This document shows positions 55,056 to 63,927 of a DNA stretch of 64,000 nucleotides, piece after piece. Within the stretch, counting starts at the first letter, position 1. Each line of letters starts with the position of its first letter. A program made the translations under genes and the position numbers. Location of the stretch: positions 124,001 through 188,000 of the forward strand of contig NZ_SMAM01000002.1 of the NCBI RefSeq assembly GCF_004346205.1. Reading direction: 5' to 3'. Source of the DNA: Bibersteinia trehalosi. GTDB taxonomy: Bacteria > Pseudomonadota > Gammaproteobacteria > Enterobacterales > Pasteurellaceae. The notes beneath the pieces are model-generated. The model was not told where the DNA came from. It worked only from the letters and a program-made list of their open reading frames with translations, and did not search any database.

Positions 55056-55147
55056 GGGCGTATGACATACGCCCCTACATTATATTACGAACGTAAATAT
55101 ATACGTTCCATTAAGATTTATTTTGTAGGGGCATACGTTGTACGCCC
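55056..55147. repeat. CTAC/GTAG palindromic pair between iscS and iscU
   Basis: GGGCGTATGACATACGCCCC with CTAC (55056-55078) and GTAGGGGCATACGTTGTACG ending CCC (55125-55147) are inverted relative to each other, with GTAG heads inside (tail-out order) and an ACGTAAATATATACGT palindrome between (55091-55106). The stems differ from those at 54580 but share the ends. Confidence 0.75.
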
Positions 55148-55154
55148 GCACAAA

Positions 55155-56375
55155 TTAATGGTGATTCCACTCAATTTTTGATAGATCTACACCGTCTTTA
55201 AACATTTCCCAAAGTGGGGAAAGTTCACGCAGTTTGTTTACTGCTTTTTTCACGATTTCAATGGTGTGATCTATTTCTTCTTCGGTTGTCCAACGGCCAA
55301 GAGAGAAACGGATTGAGCTGTGTGCTAATTCATCATCTAAACCTAACGCACGAAGTACATAAGATGGCTCTAAGCTCGCAGACGTACAAGCAGAACCTGA
55401 TGATACTGCGATGTCTTTTAATGACATCATCATTGATTCACCTTCTACGAAGTTGAAGCTGATGTTTAAGTTAGAATCAACACGTTTGCCTTCTTCAATA
55501 GAACCGTTGATATAAACTTCTTCCATATCTTTGAAGCCCTTTAATAAACGATCACGCAATGCTTTGATGCGTGGCATTTCGGTTGCCATCTCTTCTTTTG
55601 CAATGCGATATGCTTCGCCCATACCCACGATTTGGTGAACAGGCAATGTCCCTGAGCGCATACCACGCTCGTGACCACCACCGTGAATAATCGCTTCTAA
55701 GCGTACACGTGGTTTACGGCAAACATATAAACCGCCGATACCTTTCGGCCCGTATAATTTGTGGCTTGAGAAAGACATTAAATCTACATTTAATTCTTGT
55801 ACATTTACCGGCACTTTACCCACAGATTGGGTTGCGTCCACGTGGAAAATAATTTTTTTCGCACGGCAGATTGCACCGATCTCTTTGATTGGTTGGATAA
55901 CACCGATTTCGTTATTCACGTGCATGACAGAGACTAAAATCGTATCTGGACGAATTGCCGCTTCAAATTTTGCTAAATCAATAATACCGTCTGCTTCTGG
56001 TTCAAGATAAGTCACTTCAAAACCTTCACGCTCTAATTGACGGCAAGTATCTAATACCGCTTTATGTTCGGTTTTCACGGTAATGATGTGTTTACCTTTG
56101 GTTTGATAGAAATGCGCCGCCCCTTTGATTGCAAGGTTATCAGACTCAGTTGCGCCAGAAGTGAACACAATTTCACGGCTATCTGCACCAATTAAATCAG
56201 CAATTTGGTTACGAGCGATATCTACTGCTTCTTCTGCTTCCCAACCAAATTTGTGCGAGCGTGATGCAGGGTTACCAAACACGCCCTCTTTGGTCATATA
56301 GTCCATCATTTTTTTTGCTACACGCTCATCCACTGGGCAAGTTGCAGCATAGTCCAAATAAATAGGTAATTTCAT
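55155..56375 (-). CDS. iscS: Cysteine desulfurase IscS
   Basis: A 406-residue PLP enzyme that takes sulphur from cysteine for clusters and thio-modified tRNA. PLP lysine is in [18 protein letters not shown]; the active loop Cys is in [21 protein letters not shown]. The ending [21 protein letters not shown] is the IscU-contact tail typical of IscS. It follows iscR after 22 bases. Confidence 0.97.
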   Translation of the reverse strand: MKLPIYLDYAATCPVDERVAKKMMDYMTKEGVFGNPASRSHKFGWEAEEAVDIARNQIADLIGADSREIVFTSGATESDNLAIKGAAHFYQTKGKHIITVKTEHKAVLDTCRQLEREGFEVTYLEPEADGIIDLAKFEAAIRPDTILVSVMHVNNEIGVIQPIKEIGAICRAKKIIFHVDATQSVGKVPVNVQELNVDLMSFSSHKLYGPKGIGGLYVCRKPRVRLEAIIHGGGHERGMRSGTLPVHQIVGMGEAYRIAKEEMATEMPRIKALRDRLLKGFKDMEEVYINGSIEEGKRVDSNLNISFNFVEGESMMMSLKDIAVSSGSACTSASLEPSYVLRALGLDDELAHSSIRFSLGRWTTEEEIDHTIEIVKKAVNKLRELSPLWEMFKDGVDLSKIEWNHH

Positions 56376-56397
56376 TGTTGCTCCTAACTAAAAAATC

Positions 56398-56844
56398 TTA
56401 GTGATGGTGATCATGGCAATGTGATTTTTCACAATCGTGATCACGATTCTCCTCTACCAGCTCTGCAAGAGTAATGGTATGTAGATATTGTTCAATTTGG
56501 TTTTCCAAACGCTCCCACAGCGAATGTGTTAAACAACGGCTATTATTAGTGCAATTACCATTTCCTTTACACTTAGAAACATCAACACTTTCATTCACTG
56601 CTTGAATAATCATACCGACATTAATCTCTTCTGGCGTTTTACCTAGTTGGTATCCGCCACCAGGTCCCCGCACGCTATGCACGATACCATCACGGCGTAA
56701 TTGAGCAAAAAGCTGCTCTAAATAAGATAAAGAGATAGATTGGCGTTCGGATATGTCTGCCAGGCTTACAGGTAAGGTCTTACCGTGTAGTGCAATATCT
56801 AAAATTGCCGTCACGGCATAACGACCCCGAGAAGTTAATTTCAT
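56398..56844 (-). CDS. iscR: Fe-S-sensing regulator IscR
   Basis: A 148-residue Rrf2-family repressor. The winged helix begins [21 protein letters not shown]. Cluster cysteines are in [16 protein letters not shown] (Cys-x5-Cys-x5-Cys), and the following His is present. The His-rich tail is unremarkable. It heads the operon and most likely represses its own promoter through the site at 56882-56906. Confidence 0.97.
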   Translation of the reverse strand: MKLTSRGRYAVTAILDIALHGKTLPVSLADISERQSISLSYLEQLFAQLRRDGIVHSVRGPGGGYQLGKTPEEINVGMIIQAVNESVDVSKCKGNGNCTNNSRCLTHSLWERLENQIEQYLHTITLAELVEENRDHDCEKSHCHDHHH

Positions 56845-56873
56845 AATACAGACCTACATAAAAAACGATGGAA

Positions 56874-56902
56874 ATTCTGATATACCCCACTAAATTAGTC
56901 AA
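56874..56902 (-). promoter_or_regulatory. iscR operon promoter
   Basis: On the minus strand TTGACT (56897-56902) is a -35, with CAGAAT (56874-56879) 17 bases further as -10. A start near 56867 would leave a leader of about 23 bases before the iscR ATG. The -35 lies inside the IscR-like site. Confidence 0.7.
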
Positions 56903-56906
56903 GAAT
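56882..56906. promoter_or_regulatory. IscR type-1 binding site
   Basis: The 25 bases fit the E. coli type-1 pattern (ATASYYGACT, then RWWWY, then AGTCRRSTAT) at 23 positions; the mismatches are C for G in the first half (56888) and A for T near the end (56904). It overlaps the -35, so bound IscR with its cluster would block RNA polymerase. A wider 15-bp inverted repeat (56882-56896 with 56904-56918) covers the same place and may also terminate yfcZ. Confidence 0.7.
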
Positions 56907-56968
56907 TTAGTGGGGTATTTTGAAAGGTTTCACAAATAAATAAAATAGGAAATTTCCTAAGAAATTAT

Positions 56969-57253
56969 TTAACGTGTTGAAAGTTGGAAAATCATAGCCT
57001 CAACTTGGTAAGCAAATTCAAAATGCGCTGTTGCTAAATAACCATTTTCAACAGGCTGAACATCGCTTTCAATTCGACAAGGTTCAGATTCAGCGGCTCG
57101 AGCTTTACTAATTAAATAATCTAACGCATCTTGTGCTTCAGATTCACTCGAATAGACTTGAGAAAAATCAACAGTTCGATCACTATTATCGATCACCGTG
57201 CCCACATCAACACAACAACAAGCTGGGGTTTCGCTAAGTTTACATTCACTCAT
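56969..57253 (-). CDS. yfcZ: YfcZ/YiiS-family protein (DUF406)
   Basis: A 94-residue acidic protein of the YfcZ family, with the cluster CCCVDVGTVIDN near the N-terminus, ESEAQDALDYLISKARAAESEPCRI and a C-terminal ATAHFEFAYQVEAMIFQLSTR. Function is unknown. It is divergent from fadL, the same pairing as in E. coli. Confidence 0.9.
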   Translation of the reverse strand: MSECKLSETPACCCVDVGTVIDNSDRTVDFSQVYSSESEAQDALDYLISKARAAESEPCRIESDVQPVENGYLATAHFEFAYQVEAMIFQLSTR

Positions 57254-57357
57254 TTTGCGCTCTCCATAAAATTAAATTGATCGCGCTATTTTACTCTTAT
57301 CATGCTTGAAATTCAATTTTTCACAATTCTTATATCCAAAAAATAAAAGTTCCCTTT

Positions 57358-57374
57358 AACTGGTCGGAACACTT
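57358..57374. promoter_or_regulatory. FadR-like operator upstream of fadL
   Basis: AACTGGTCGGAACACTT carries the FadR core TGGTCNGA and resembles FadR operators at fad/fab genes of enterics. It lies 114 bases before the fadL ATG. Repression of fadL by FadR in the absence of long-chain acyl-CoA would be expected; fadR itself is not in the window. Confidence 0.6.
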
Positions 57375-57488
57375 TATTTTTTTGCAAAATTTCATTGATT
57401 GCCAAGCGCTTGCTCTTTACAATCCGCCCGTTTTTTATTGTAAGAAGGCGGTAATTTTTACTGCTTCGCTTTTTTAAGGATAGATTAA

Positions 57489-58763
57489 ATGACAAAATTT
57501 ACCAAAACAGTGTTTGCATCTCTTGTAACATTCACCGCGGCTGGCGCGAATGCGGCAGCATTCCAATTAGCAGAAGTATCTACTTCAGGTTTAGGTTTAG
57601 CTTATGCAGGTAATGCAGCAGTAGCTGATAATGCCTCTGTTGTTGCGACTAATCCAGCCTTAATGACATTATTCAAACAAGCGCAAGTTTCTGCTGGTGC
57701 TATCTATGTAAACGTGGATTCTGACGTAGAAGGTACAACTGTTTTCGGCAATAATTCCGATCATAAAAACGTCATTCCGGTTGCAACGATTCCAACTGTT
57801 TATTTTGTTGCACCAGTTACTGATCGTTTTGTTATCGGTGGTGGTTTAAATGTGAATTATGGTCTGAAATCAGACTTTAATGATCAATATAGCGCAGGTA
57901 TCTTTGGTGGTAACACTGAATTAACGGCTACAAACTACAACTTAAGTGCAGCTTATAAGCTGGGTTACGGTCTTAGCATTGGTGCTGGTGCCAATGTAGT
58001 TCATGCTAAAGCAAAACTTAACCGTTATGCCGGCGATGTTTCAGCACTCTACGCTCAATACGGTATTCAACGTAACACTGTCTTAAGCCATATGAAAGGT
58101 GAGGAATGGGAATTTGGTTGGAATGCAGGCTTAATGTATGAAATCAATGAAAATAACCGCTTAGGTTTCGCTTACCATTCGCCAGTTAAAATCAAATTCA
58201 ACGGCAAATACTCAAACCAAATTCCAAGTGTATTTACCGCTTTAGGTGGAACTGGTGGCGCAGAAATTGATGCTCGCTTAAATCTTGAATTACCCGCATT
58301 CTGGGAAATTTCAGGTTATCACAAATTAACGGATAAATTTGCCGTACAATATAGCTACAAACGTACCGATTGGAGTTCATTCAAAGAATTACGCGCGACA
58401 GCAAATGATGTGGATCGTTTCCACAAAGAAGAAAACTTCAGCGATGCATCACGTATTGCATTAGGGGCATCTTATGATTTAACCAATGCATTAACACTAC
58501 GTGCAGGTATTGCCTTTGATGAGAGCGCAAGTGTCAATGCGCCATCAATTTCAATCCCTGATGCAGATCGTACTTGGTATGCTGTAGGTGCAACTTACCG
58601 TTTCACGCCAGATTTATCTATTGATGCAGCATACGCGCATGTTCGTGGTAGCCGAGTATCATTTACCGAATCACACCGCGTAGCTAGCTCGACTTATAGC
58701 GGCAAATATACTTCAAAATCTGTTGCTAACGTTTATGGTTTAAACCTAAACTACAGTTTCTAA
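57489..58763 (+). CDS. fadL: Long-chain fatty acid outer-membrane channel FadL
   Basis: A 424-residue outer-membrane beta-barrel of the FadL/OMPP1 family. The signal peptide is MTKFTKTVFASLVTFTAAGANA. The mature N-terminal hatch contains STSGLGLAYAGNAAVADNASVVATNPALM with the NPA motif. The remaining sequence is alternating barrel strands ending in VYGLNLNYSF with a C-terminal Phe. TTAAGGA precedes the start. A FadR-like operator lies upstream. Confidence 0.94.
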   Translation: MTKFTKTVFASLVTFTAAGANAAAFQLAEVSTSGLGLAYAGNAAVADNASVVATNPALMTLFKQAQVSAGAIYVNVDSDVEGTTVFGNNSDHKNVIPVATIPTVYFVAPVTDRFVIGGGLNVNYGLKSDFNDQYSAGIFGGNTELTATNYNLSAAYKLGYGLSIGAGANVVHAKAKLNRYAGDVSALYAQYGIQRNTVLSHMKGEEWEFGWNAGLMYEINENNRLGFAYHSPVKIKFNGKYSNQIPSVFTALGGTGGAEIDARLNLELPAFWEISGYHKLTDKFAVQYSYKRTDWSSFKELRATANDVDRFHKEENFSDASRIALGASYDLTNALTLRAGIAFDESASVNAPSISIPDADRTWYAVGATYRFTPDLSIDAAYAHVRGSRVSFTESHRVASSTYSGKYTSKSVANVYGLNLNYSF

Positions 58764-58778
58764 TTTCATCATAAAGCA

Positions 58779-58803
58779 AAAGGCGTGTACACTACACGCC
58801 TTT
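58779..58803 (+). terminator. Terminator of fadL
   Basis: AAAGGCGTGTA (58779-58789) and TACACGCCTTT (58793-58803) make a perfect 11-bp stem with a three-base loop, followed by ATTTTATTTTTT. Confidence 0.88.
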
Positions 58804-58822
58804 ATTTTATTTTTTAAACACG

Positions 58823-59374
58823 ATGAACACGATTTATTACCACTACTACACCTCGCCCGTTGGCAGATTATTGCTCCTTGCCAAGCACGATAAACTCATT
58901 TATATCGAATTTGAGCAAGAACAACAGACAACCTCATTAGAAAGTTTTCTGCCAGCAAGCTCAACAAGCGGTGAAATCTGGCAAGTTTTTTGCAAAACTT
59001 GCGCAGTTTTAGACCGCTATTTTGCCGGAGAAACTTTAGATTTCAGCCAACTTGATTTTCTTGCTCCACAGGGTACAAACTTTCAACAAGCTGTGTGGCA
59101 GCAGCTCTGCCAAATTCCTTACGGCAACACCATAACTTATGGTGAAATTGCACAAAAACTGGGTAAGCCCAATGCCATGCGTGCAGTTGGAGGAGCGGTC
59201 GGCAGAAATCCTATCTCTATTTTAATTCCCTGCCATCGTGTACTGGGTAAAAACCATAGCTTAACTGGCTTCGGTGGTGGCTTACCAAATAAACGCTACC
59301 TACTACAATTAGAAGGTATTCAATATCAAGATAAAGGTATTGAATTTGTGAAGCCAAAACATAAAAAGTGGTAA
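58823..59374 (+). CDS. ogt: Methylated-DNA-protein-cysteine methyltransferase
   Basis: A 183-residue suicide repair protein that removes methyl from O6-methylguanine. The acceptor Cys is in ILIPCHRVLGKNHSLTGFGGGL; the helix-turn-helix part is FQQAVWQQLCQIPYGNTITYGEIAQKLGKPNAMRAVGGAVGRNP. No Ada domain is present. Convergent with ratB, ending one base before it. Confidence 0.95.
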   Translation: MNTIYYHYYTSPVGRLLLLAKHDKLIYIEFEQEQQTTSLESFLPASSTSGEIWQVFCKTCAVLDRYFAGETLDFSQLDFLAPQGTNFQQAVWQQLCQIPYGNTITYGEIAQKLGKPNAMRAVGGAVGRNPISILIPCHRVLGKNHSLTGFGGGLPNKRYLLQLEGIQYQDKGIEFVKPKHKKW

Positions 59375-59662
59375 CTACTTTTTACCTTCCGCCCGTTTAC
59401 GTCGCATCTCTTTAGGATCAGCAATTAATGGGCGGTAGATTTCGATCCGATCGCCATCTTCAACCAAATCGGTTAATTTTACTGTTCGGCTAAAAATACC
59501 TACCTTATTTTCGCGTAAGTCGATCTCTGTATATTTTTCTAATACTCCCGATTGTAAAATCACATTCTGAACACTAACTGCCTGATCTAGAGCCAATTTT
59601 TTTAAAAAAAATTTTTCCGGGTAAGCAAATACTACCTCGACATTAATTTTCTTAGACACCAT
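59375..59662 (-). CDS. ratB: RatB/RnfH-family ubiquitin-fold protein
   Basis: A 95-residue UPF0125 protein: [31 protein letters not shown], and [39 protein letters not shown] at the end, the typical pattern. It has a beta-grasp (ubiquitin-like) fold; function is unsettled. The ATG at 59662 with GAGGTG upstream is preferred; it overlaps the end of ratA by 11 bases. Confidence 0.9.
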   Translation of the reverse strand: MVSKKINVEVVFAYPEKFFLKKLALDQAVSVQNVILQSGVLEKYTEIDLRENKVGIFSRTVKLTDLVEDGDRIEIYRPLIADPKEMRRKRAEGKK

Positions 59663-60086
59663 ACACCTCTTTCGCACGCTGTTTAAATGCATTCACCATT
59701 TTAAGTGTCAGCTCATTAAATACTTTGCCAAACACCATTGCCACCAAAGGGCTTTCAAATTCAAACTCTAACATTAAGTTAATTTTGCAGCTCTGCTCAT
59801 CAAATGGCTCAAATGTCCAAGCACCGCTTAATTGCTTAAACGGACCTTCCAATAGCTGCATCGTAATCTTTTCATTCACGATCATGGTGTTATGGGTACT
59901 AAAACGCTGACTAATACCCAATTTTTGAATGACTAATTCCGCATTGAGTTCGTTTTCCCCTAAACTTAAGGTTTTTGCTCCAATGCAGCCAGATAAGAAC
60001 TGTGGATATTTTTCATAATCATTGACGAGCTGGTACATCTGCTCGGCGCTATAGCCCACTAAGGCGGATTGATTAACACTAGGCAT
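59652..60086 (-). CDS. ratA: RatA-like START-domain protein
   Basis: A 144-residue protein beginning [34 protein letters not shown], the coenzyme-Q-binding Coq10/RatA pattern. E. coli RatA was described as inhibiting 50S-30S association, while relatives bind quinone; which applies here is open. It is coupled to ratB and divergent from selD. Confidence 0.9.
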   Translation of the reverse strand: MPSVNQSALVGYSAEQMYQLVNDYEKYPQFLSGCIGAKTLSLGENELNAELVIQKLGISQRFSTHNTMIVNEKITMQLLEGPFKQLSGAWTFEPFDEQSCKINLMLEFEFESPLVAMVFGKVFNELTLKMVNAFKQRAKEVYGV

Positions 60087-60141
60087 AATTTTTTAATGGG
60101 TGAATAAATAGCGTTAGTTTAGCATTACAAGCGGGTAAAAA

Positions 60142-60170
60142 CTGCCAATTTTTTACAAATCGGGTATAAT
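60142..60170 (+). promoter_or_regulatory. Promoter of selD
   Basis: TATAAT at 60165-60170 with CTGCCA at 60142-60147 spaced by 17 bases. The start would be about 25 bases before the selD ATG at 60200. Confidence 0.6.
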
Positions 60171-60199
60171 CTCAGCAATTTTTTCTGCTTTATTTCATC

Positions 60200-61243
60200 A
60201 TGTTAGAACAACCGATTAAGCTTACCCAATACAGCCATGGCGCAGGTTGAGGCTGTAAAATATCTCCTAAGGCGTTAGGGACCATTTTACACAGCCAACT
60301 TGAACCTTTTTTTGACCCCAATTTATTAGTCGGAAATGACACCGCTGATGATGCAGCAGTGTATGATATCGGCAACGGACAAGCCATCGTAAGCACCACT
60401 GATTTCTTTATGCCGATTGTCGATGACCCGTTTGATTTTGGGCGAATTGCCGCAACCAACGCAATGAGTGATATTTTTGCGATGGGTGGGAGACCACTAA
60501 TGGCGATTGCTATTCTAGGATTCCCGATCAATAAATTGCCTGCCGAAGTGGCGCAACAAATTGTTGAAGGAGGGCGTTTTGCTTGCCGCCAAGCGGGGAT
60601 TGCATTGGCTGGTGGCCATTCGATTGATAATCCAGAACCTATTTTTGGCTTAGCCGTTACGGGTATGATTTCCACCAAGCAAGTCAAACGTAATGCATCT
60701 GCCGAGGCTGGTTGTGAACTATTTTTGACTAAGCCTCTTGGTATTGGCATTCTAACTACCGCAGAAAAACAAGGCAAACTTAAGCCTGAGCATAAAAACC
60801 TTGCCCGAGATGCAATGTGTGAGATGAATGTCATTGGTGCAGAATTTGCTAAAGTGGATGAAATCACTGCGATGACAGACGTAACAGGCTTTGGCTTACT
60901 TGGGCATTTAAGTGAAATTTGCCTAGGCTCAAATTTACATGCTGAAATCGATTTTGCTGCGATTCAAACGCTTGATGGCGTAAAAGAATATATTGAATTA
61001 GGCGCAGTTCCTGGTGGAACAACTCGTAATTTCGATAGCTATGGGCATTTAATTTCCCCCATGCATGATGAGCAAAAAGCGATTTTATGTGATCCCCAAA
61101 CAAGCGGTGGGCTGCTGATTGCCGTACGTCCTCAAGCGGTAGAAAATGTGCAAAATCTTGCAAAATTACATAAGGTGCCACTATATCATGTTGGAAAATT
61201 GTTAGCGCCAGATAATCATTCACCGCTAATTGTCGTGAAATAA
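60200..61243 (+). CDS. selD: Selenide, water dikinase (selenoprotein with in-frame UGA)
   Basis: A 347-residue enzyme that makes selenophosphate from selenide and ATP. The reading [16 protein letters not shown], then UGA (60248-60250, codon 17), then [10 protein letters not shown] aligns exactly with the family active site, where the position is Cys or Sec; the next Cys-Lys is retained. Downstream [31 protein letters not shown] and AGGHSID are complete. A hairpin immediately after the UGA (60251-60296) fits a bacterial SECIS. Automatic calling starts at an internal ATG (60359) and loses 53 residues including the active site. ubiH follows 17 bases later. Confidence 0.95.
60251..60296 (+). promoter_or_regulatory. 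SECIS-like hairpin for Sec insertion in selD
   Basis: GGCTGTAAAAT (60251-60261) pairs with ATTTT (60284-60288) and ACAGCC (60291-60296) with a two-base AC bulge; an inner stem CCTAA/TTAGG closes a GGCG loop (60271-60274). The hairpin starts right after the UGA, as bacterial SECIS elements do, and would be bound by SelB. Confidence 0.75.
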
Positions 61244-61260
61244 CGTTACGGGAATATATT

Positions 61261-62454
61261 ATGCAATCATTTGATATTGCTATTGTCGGCGGCGCGACTA
61301 CAGGCTCTATTCTCGCCTTAGCGCTTAGCTCTGCAACCAAGCACAAATTGCGCATTGCAATTATTGAAAAATCCTTACCCAACTATGCCGAACAAGGAGG
61401 ATTTGATGCGCGTTCGATTGCGCTTGCCTACGGTTCTTTGCAAAAATTAGCGCAAATTCAACCGCTTGCGAGCGAGAATTTAAATGCAGAACTCAGTCAG
61501 ATTGCCACCGATATTCAACAAATCCACGTTTCCGATCAAGGGCATTTTGGCAAAACGATGCTCTCTGCTGCCGAACTGAAATTAACGAAACTGGGGGTAG
61601 TAGTCGAACTTGCTAAATTGGGCGAGAAGCTCTCCGAGATTATTGCCCAACAGCCCAATATTCAATATTTTTGCCCAGATACTGTACAAAATGTCACACG
61701 CAATGCACAGGAGTGCTATTTAGACTTAACCTCTGGTGAACAACTTCGCTGCCAGCTGCTGGTAGCTGCTGATGGCATTCAATCACAACTCGCTAAACTG
61801 TGTGGCGTTGAAACGAAACAGCTACAGGATTATCAACAATCCGCAATTATTGCTAATGTACAATTAAGCACCCCACATAATGGACAAGCTTTTGAACGTT
61901 TTACTGCGCAAGGCCCTTTCGCCCTGCTGCCTTTAACCGCTAGAACAATGTCATTAGTATGGTGTGTGAAAGATCCTTCTGTACAAATGACAATGAATGA
62001 TGAACAATTTTTATCGGCACTCCAACAGCAATTTGGCTGGAAGCTAGGGCGATTTGAAAAAGTGAGCCAACGCTTTATTTACCCACTCACTTTGCAAAAA
62101 GCTGAAACGCATGTGCACCACCGCTTAGCTATTGTCGGTAATGCCTCACAGCAGATCCACCCTGTTGCTGGGCAAGGTTTTAATCTGGGAATGCGAGATC
62201 TCTTTGAATTGGCAACATTAGTCGGAAAGGCTTTTAGCCAAGGACAAGATATTGGCGAATTTACGTTGCTCAATCAGTATGAACAAGCCAGAAATCAAGA
62301 TCAAACTCGTATTATGCAAAACACAAATGGTTTAATTTCACTCTTTTGTGGCGAACGTTTACCTGTTCAAATTTGGCGCAACCTAGGTTTGGTGGGCTTA
62401 TCACACTGCGCCACACTGAGAAAGCAGGTGGCACATCAAGCATTAGGTTGGTAA
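61261..62454 (+). CDS. ubiH: UbiH-type FAD-dependent hydroxylase of ubiquinone synthesis
   Basis: A 397-residue flavoprotein hydroxylase. The N-terminal FAD motif is FDIAIVGGATTGSILALAL, in which the last part of the glycine pattern is Thr-Thr-Gly instead of Met-Ala-Gly. FDARSIALAYGS, the DG motif LLVAADGIQSQLAKL, and GNASQQIHPVAGQGFNLGMRDLFELA are those of UbiH, closest among the UbiH/F/I group. It would hydroxylate an octaprenylphenol ring. It follows selD closely and is convergent with ruvC. Confidence 0.88.
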   Translation: MQSFDIAIVGGATTGSILALALSSATKHKLRIAIIEKSLPNYAEQGGFDARSIALAYGSLQKLAQIQPLASENLNAELSQIATDIQQIHVSDQGHFGKTMLSAAELKLTKLGVVVELAKLGEKLSEIIAQQPNIQYFCPDTVQNVTRNAQECYLDLTSGEQLRCQLLVAADGIQSQLAKLCGVETKQLQDYQQSAIIANVQLSTPHNGQAFERFTAQGPFALLPLTARTMSLVWCVKDPSVQMTMNDEQFLSALQQQFGWKLGRFEKVSQRFIYPLTLQKAETHVHHRLAIVGNASQQIHPVAGQGFNLGMRDLFELATLVGKAFSQGQDIGEFTLLNQYEQARNQDQTRIMQNTNGLISLFCGERLPVQIWRNLGLVGLSHCATLRKQVAHQALGW

Positions 62455-62488
62455 ATCAATAAGGGCTTTTCATCTAAATAATATGATG

Positions 62489-63067
62489 CTAGCCCTTTAA
62501 ACGAAAGCGACCACGGCTATAGCGAGTTTTCATCAAAGCGAGGACTTGCTCTTTTTCGGAGCTTATTTTTTGCCTACTGCTTTTCGCGACCGTGAGCGAA
62601 TGTTGTATTGAGTGCGCATGTGTAATCGCAATAGCAAGTGCATCTGCCGCATCAGCTTGTGGTGTAGCGGAGAGTTGTAAAATACGAGTAACCATATCTT
62701 GTACCTGTATTTTATCCGCTGAGCCAATCCCCACTACCGTTTGTTTTACTAAACGTGCAGCATATTCAAATACCGGCAAATCATGATTCACCGCCGCCAC
62801 AATCGCCGTACCTCGAGCTTGCCCAAGCTTGAGAGCAGAATCTGCATTTTTTGCCATAAATACTTGTTCAATGGCGAACATCTCTGGCTGAAACTGGGTG
62901 ATAATCTCTGTTACGCCAGCATAAATCCGCTTTAGACGTGTCGGTAAATCATCTGCAGCAGTACGAATTGCGCCACTGCCTAAGTATTCCAGTTGTCGCC
63001 CATTTTTCCGAATAACACCATAGCCGGTCACACGAGAACCAGGATCAATGCCTAAAATAATTGCCAT
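62489..63067 (-). CDS. ruvC: Holliday junction resolvase RuvC
   Basis: A 192-residue junction endonuclease. The first catalytic Asp is in [14 protein letters not shown], Glu in [24 protein letters not shown], and the last acidic pair in [19 protein letters not shown]. The C-terminus is about 20 residues longer than in E. coli (173), basic in character. The ATG at 63067 is used; an upstream TTG overlaps the yebC terminator. ruvAB, which normally follows, is not downstream here because ubiH ends there on the other strand. Confidence 0.95.
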   Translation of the reverse strand: MAIILGIDPGSRVTGYGVIRKNGRQLEYLGSGAIRTAADDLPTRLKRIYAGVTEIITQFQPEMFAIEQVFMAKNADSALKLGQARGTAIVAAVNHDLPVFEYAARLVKQTVVGIGSADKIQVQDMVTRILQLSATPQADAADALAIAITHAHSIQHSLTVAKSSRQKISSEKEQVLALMKTRYSRGRFRLKG

Positions 63068-63080
63068 ATTTTTAATAAAC

Positions 63081-63122
63081 AAGCGGTCGATTTTGTAAAA
63101 AAATTTACCAAATCGACCGCTT
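63081..63122 (-). terminator. Terminator of yebC formed by paired full uptake signals
   Basis: AAGCGGTCGATTT (63081-63093) and AAATCGACCGCTT (63110-63122) are a perfect 13-bp inverted repeat with a T/A-rich loop. The left copy is part of a complete ACAAGCGGTC (63079-63088). It starts 23 bases past the yebC stop and reaches TTTATTAAAAAT before ruvC. Confidence 0.75.
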
Positions 63123-63144
63123 AATTCCCTATCTATTTTGATAC

Positions 63145-63885
63145 TTACAGCAACGCTGCAACTTCATCGCTGATCTCACCATTGTGATAGACGTTTTGCA
63201 CATCATCACAATCTTCCAGCATATCGATCAGTTTTAATAATTTCGGTGCAGTTTCTGCATCTAAATCAACGGTAGTGGATGGAATCATTGTTACTTCAGC
63301 GTTTTCAATCTTGAAACCAGCTGCTTCAATGCCATCTTTCACTGAGCCTAAATCTTCCCAAGCGGTATAGATTTCAAAGCTACCATCTTCTTGAGGTTGG
63401 ATATCGTCAGCACCCGCTTCGATTGCGGCTTCAGTAAGTGCATCTTCATCCGCAGAAAGAATCAAAATTAAACCTTTTTTGCTAAAGAGATAACCAACTG
63501 AGCCCTCTGTTCCAAGGTTACCGCCACACTTGGTAAAACTTGGGCGCACTTGTGAAATGGTACGATTTGCATTGTCACTTAAACATTCCACCATGACTGC
63601 TGTGCCACCAGGACCATAACCTTCATAGATTTTGGTCTCCATATTGGTGTCATCACCACCACCCACACCACGCTCAATTGCACGGTTGATGGTATCACGT
63701 GTCATATTGCTTGAAAGCGCTTTATCCACTGCCGCACGCAAGCGTGGATTAGAAGAAACATCTCCACCGCCCAATTTTGCAGCGGTAACTAATTCACGGA
63801 TTAATTTAGTAAAAATTTTACCGCGTTGTGCATCTTGTGCCGCCTTGCGGTGTTTAATGTTAGCCCACTTACTATGACCTGCCAT
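63145..63885 (-). CDS. yebC: YebC/PmpR-family protein
   Basis: A 246-residue protein with [40 protein letters not shown] at the start and [23 protein letters not shown], the invariant YebC pattern. Family members have been described as DNA-binding regulators and, more recently, as factors that relieve ribosome stalling at proline stretches. Length is normal. GGAAAC precedes 63885. It lies between nudB and ruvC as in related genomes. Confidence 0.95.
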   Translation of the reverse strand: MAGHSKWANIKHRKAAQDAQRGKIFTKLIRELVTAAKLGGGDVSSNPRLRAAVDKALSSNMTRDTINRAIERGVGGGDDTNMETKIYEGYGPGGTAVMVECLSDNANRTISQVRPSFTKCGGNLGTEGSVGYLFSKKGLILILSADEDALTEAAIEAGADDIQPQEDGSFEIYTAWEDLGSVKDGIEAAGFKIENAEVTMIPSTTVDLDAETAPKLLKLIDMLEDCDDVQNVYHNGEISDEVAALL

Positions 63886-63927
63886 TTTGTTTCCTTAATT
63901 TGTTGTTTGAAATTTCAGACAAGCGGC

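Noticed and set aside
50941-55150. Palindromes in the isc operon as a CRISPR array
   Set aside because: Copies are few, irregularly spaced, of different stem sequence, separated by genes, and no cas gene is present.
56882-56918. 15-bp dyad upstream of iscR as only a terminator of yfcZ
   Set aside because: On the minus strand no T-run follows, and the dyad coincides with a good -35 and an IscR site; a regulatory role explains it better, although some termination is possible.
57313-57495. 60-residue minus-strand open frame before fadL
   Set aside because: It lies over the fadL leader and the FadR-like site, is basic and low in complexity, has no ribosome site and resembles nothing known.
60248-60250. 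UGA in selD as a nonsense mutation
   Set aside because: Its position matches the family's Cys/Sec residue exactly, the downstream frame is intact, and a SECIS-like hairpin follows.
60190-60867. 225-residue minus-strand open frame
   Set aside because: It is the shadow of selD on the opposite strand; its protein has no family likeness, while the plus strand gives a full SelD once the UGA is read as Sec.
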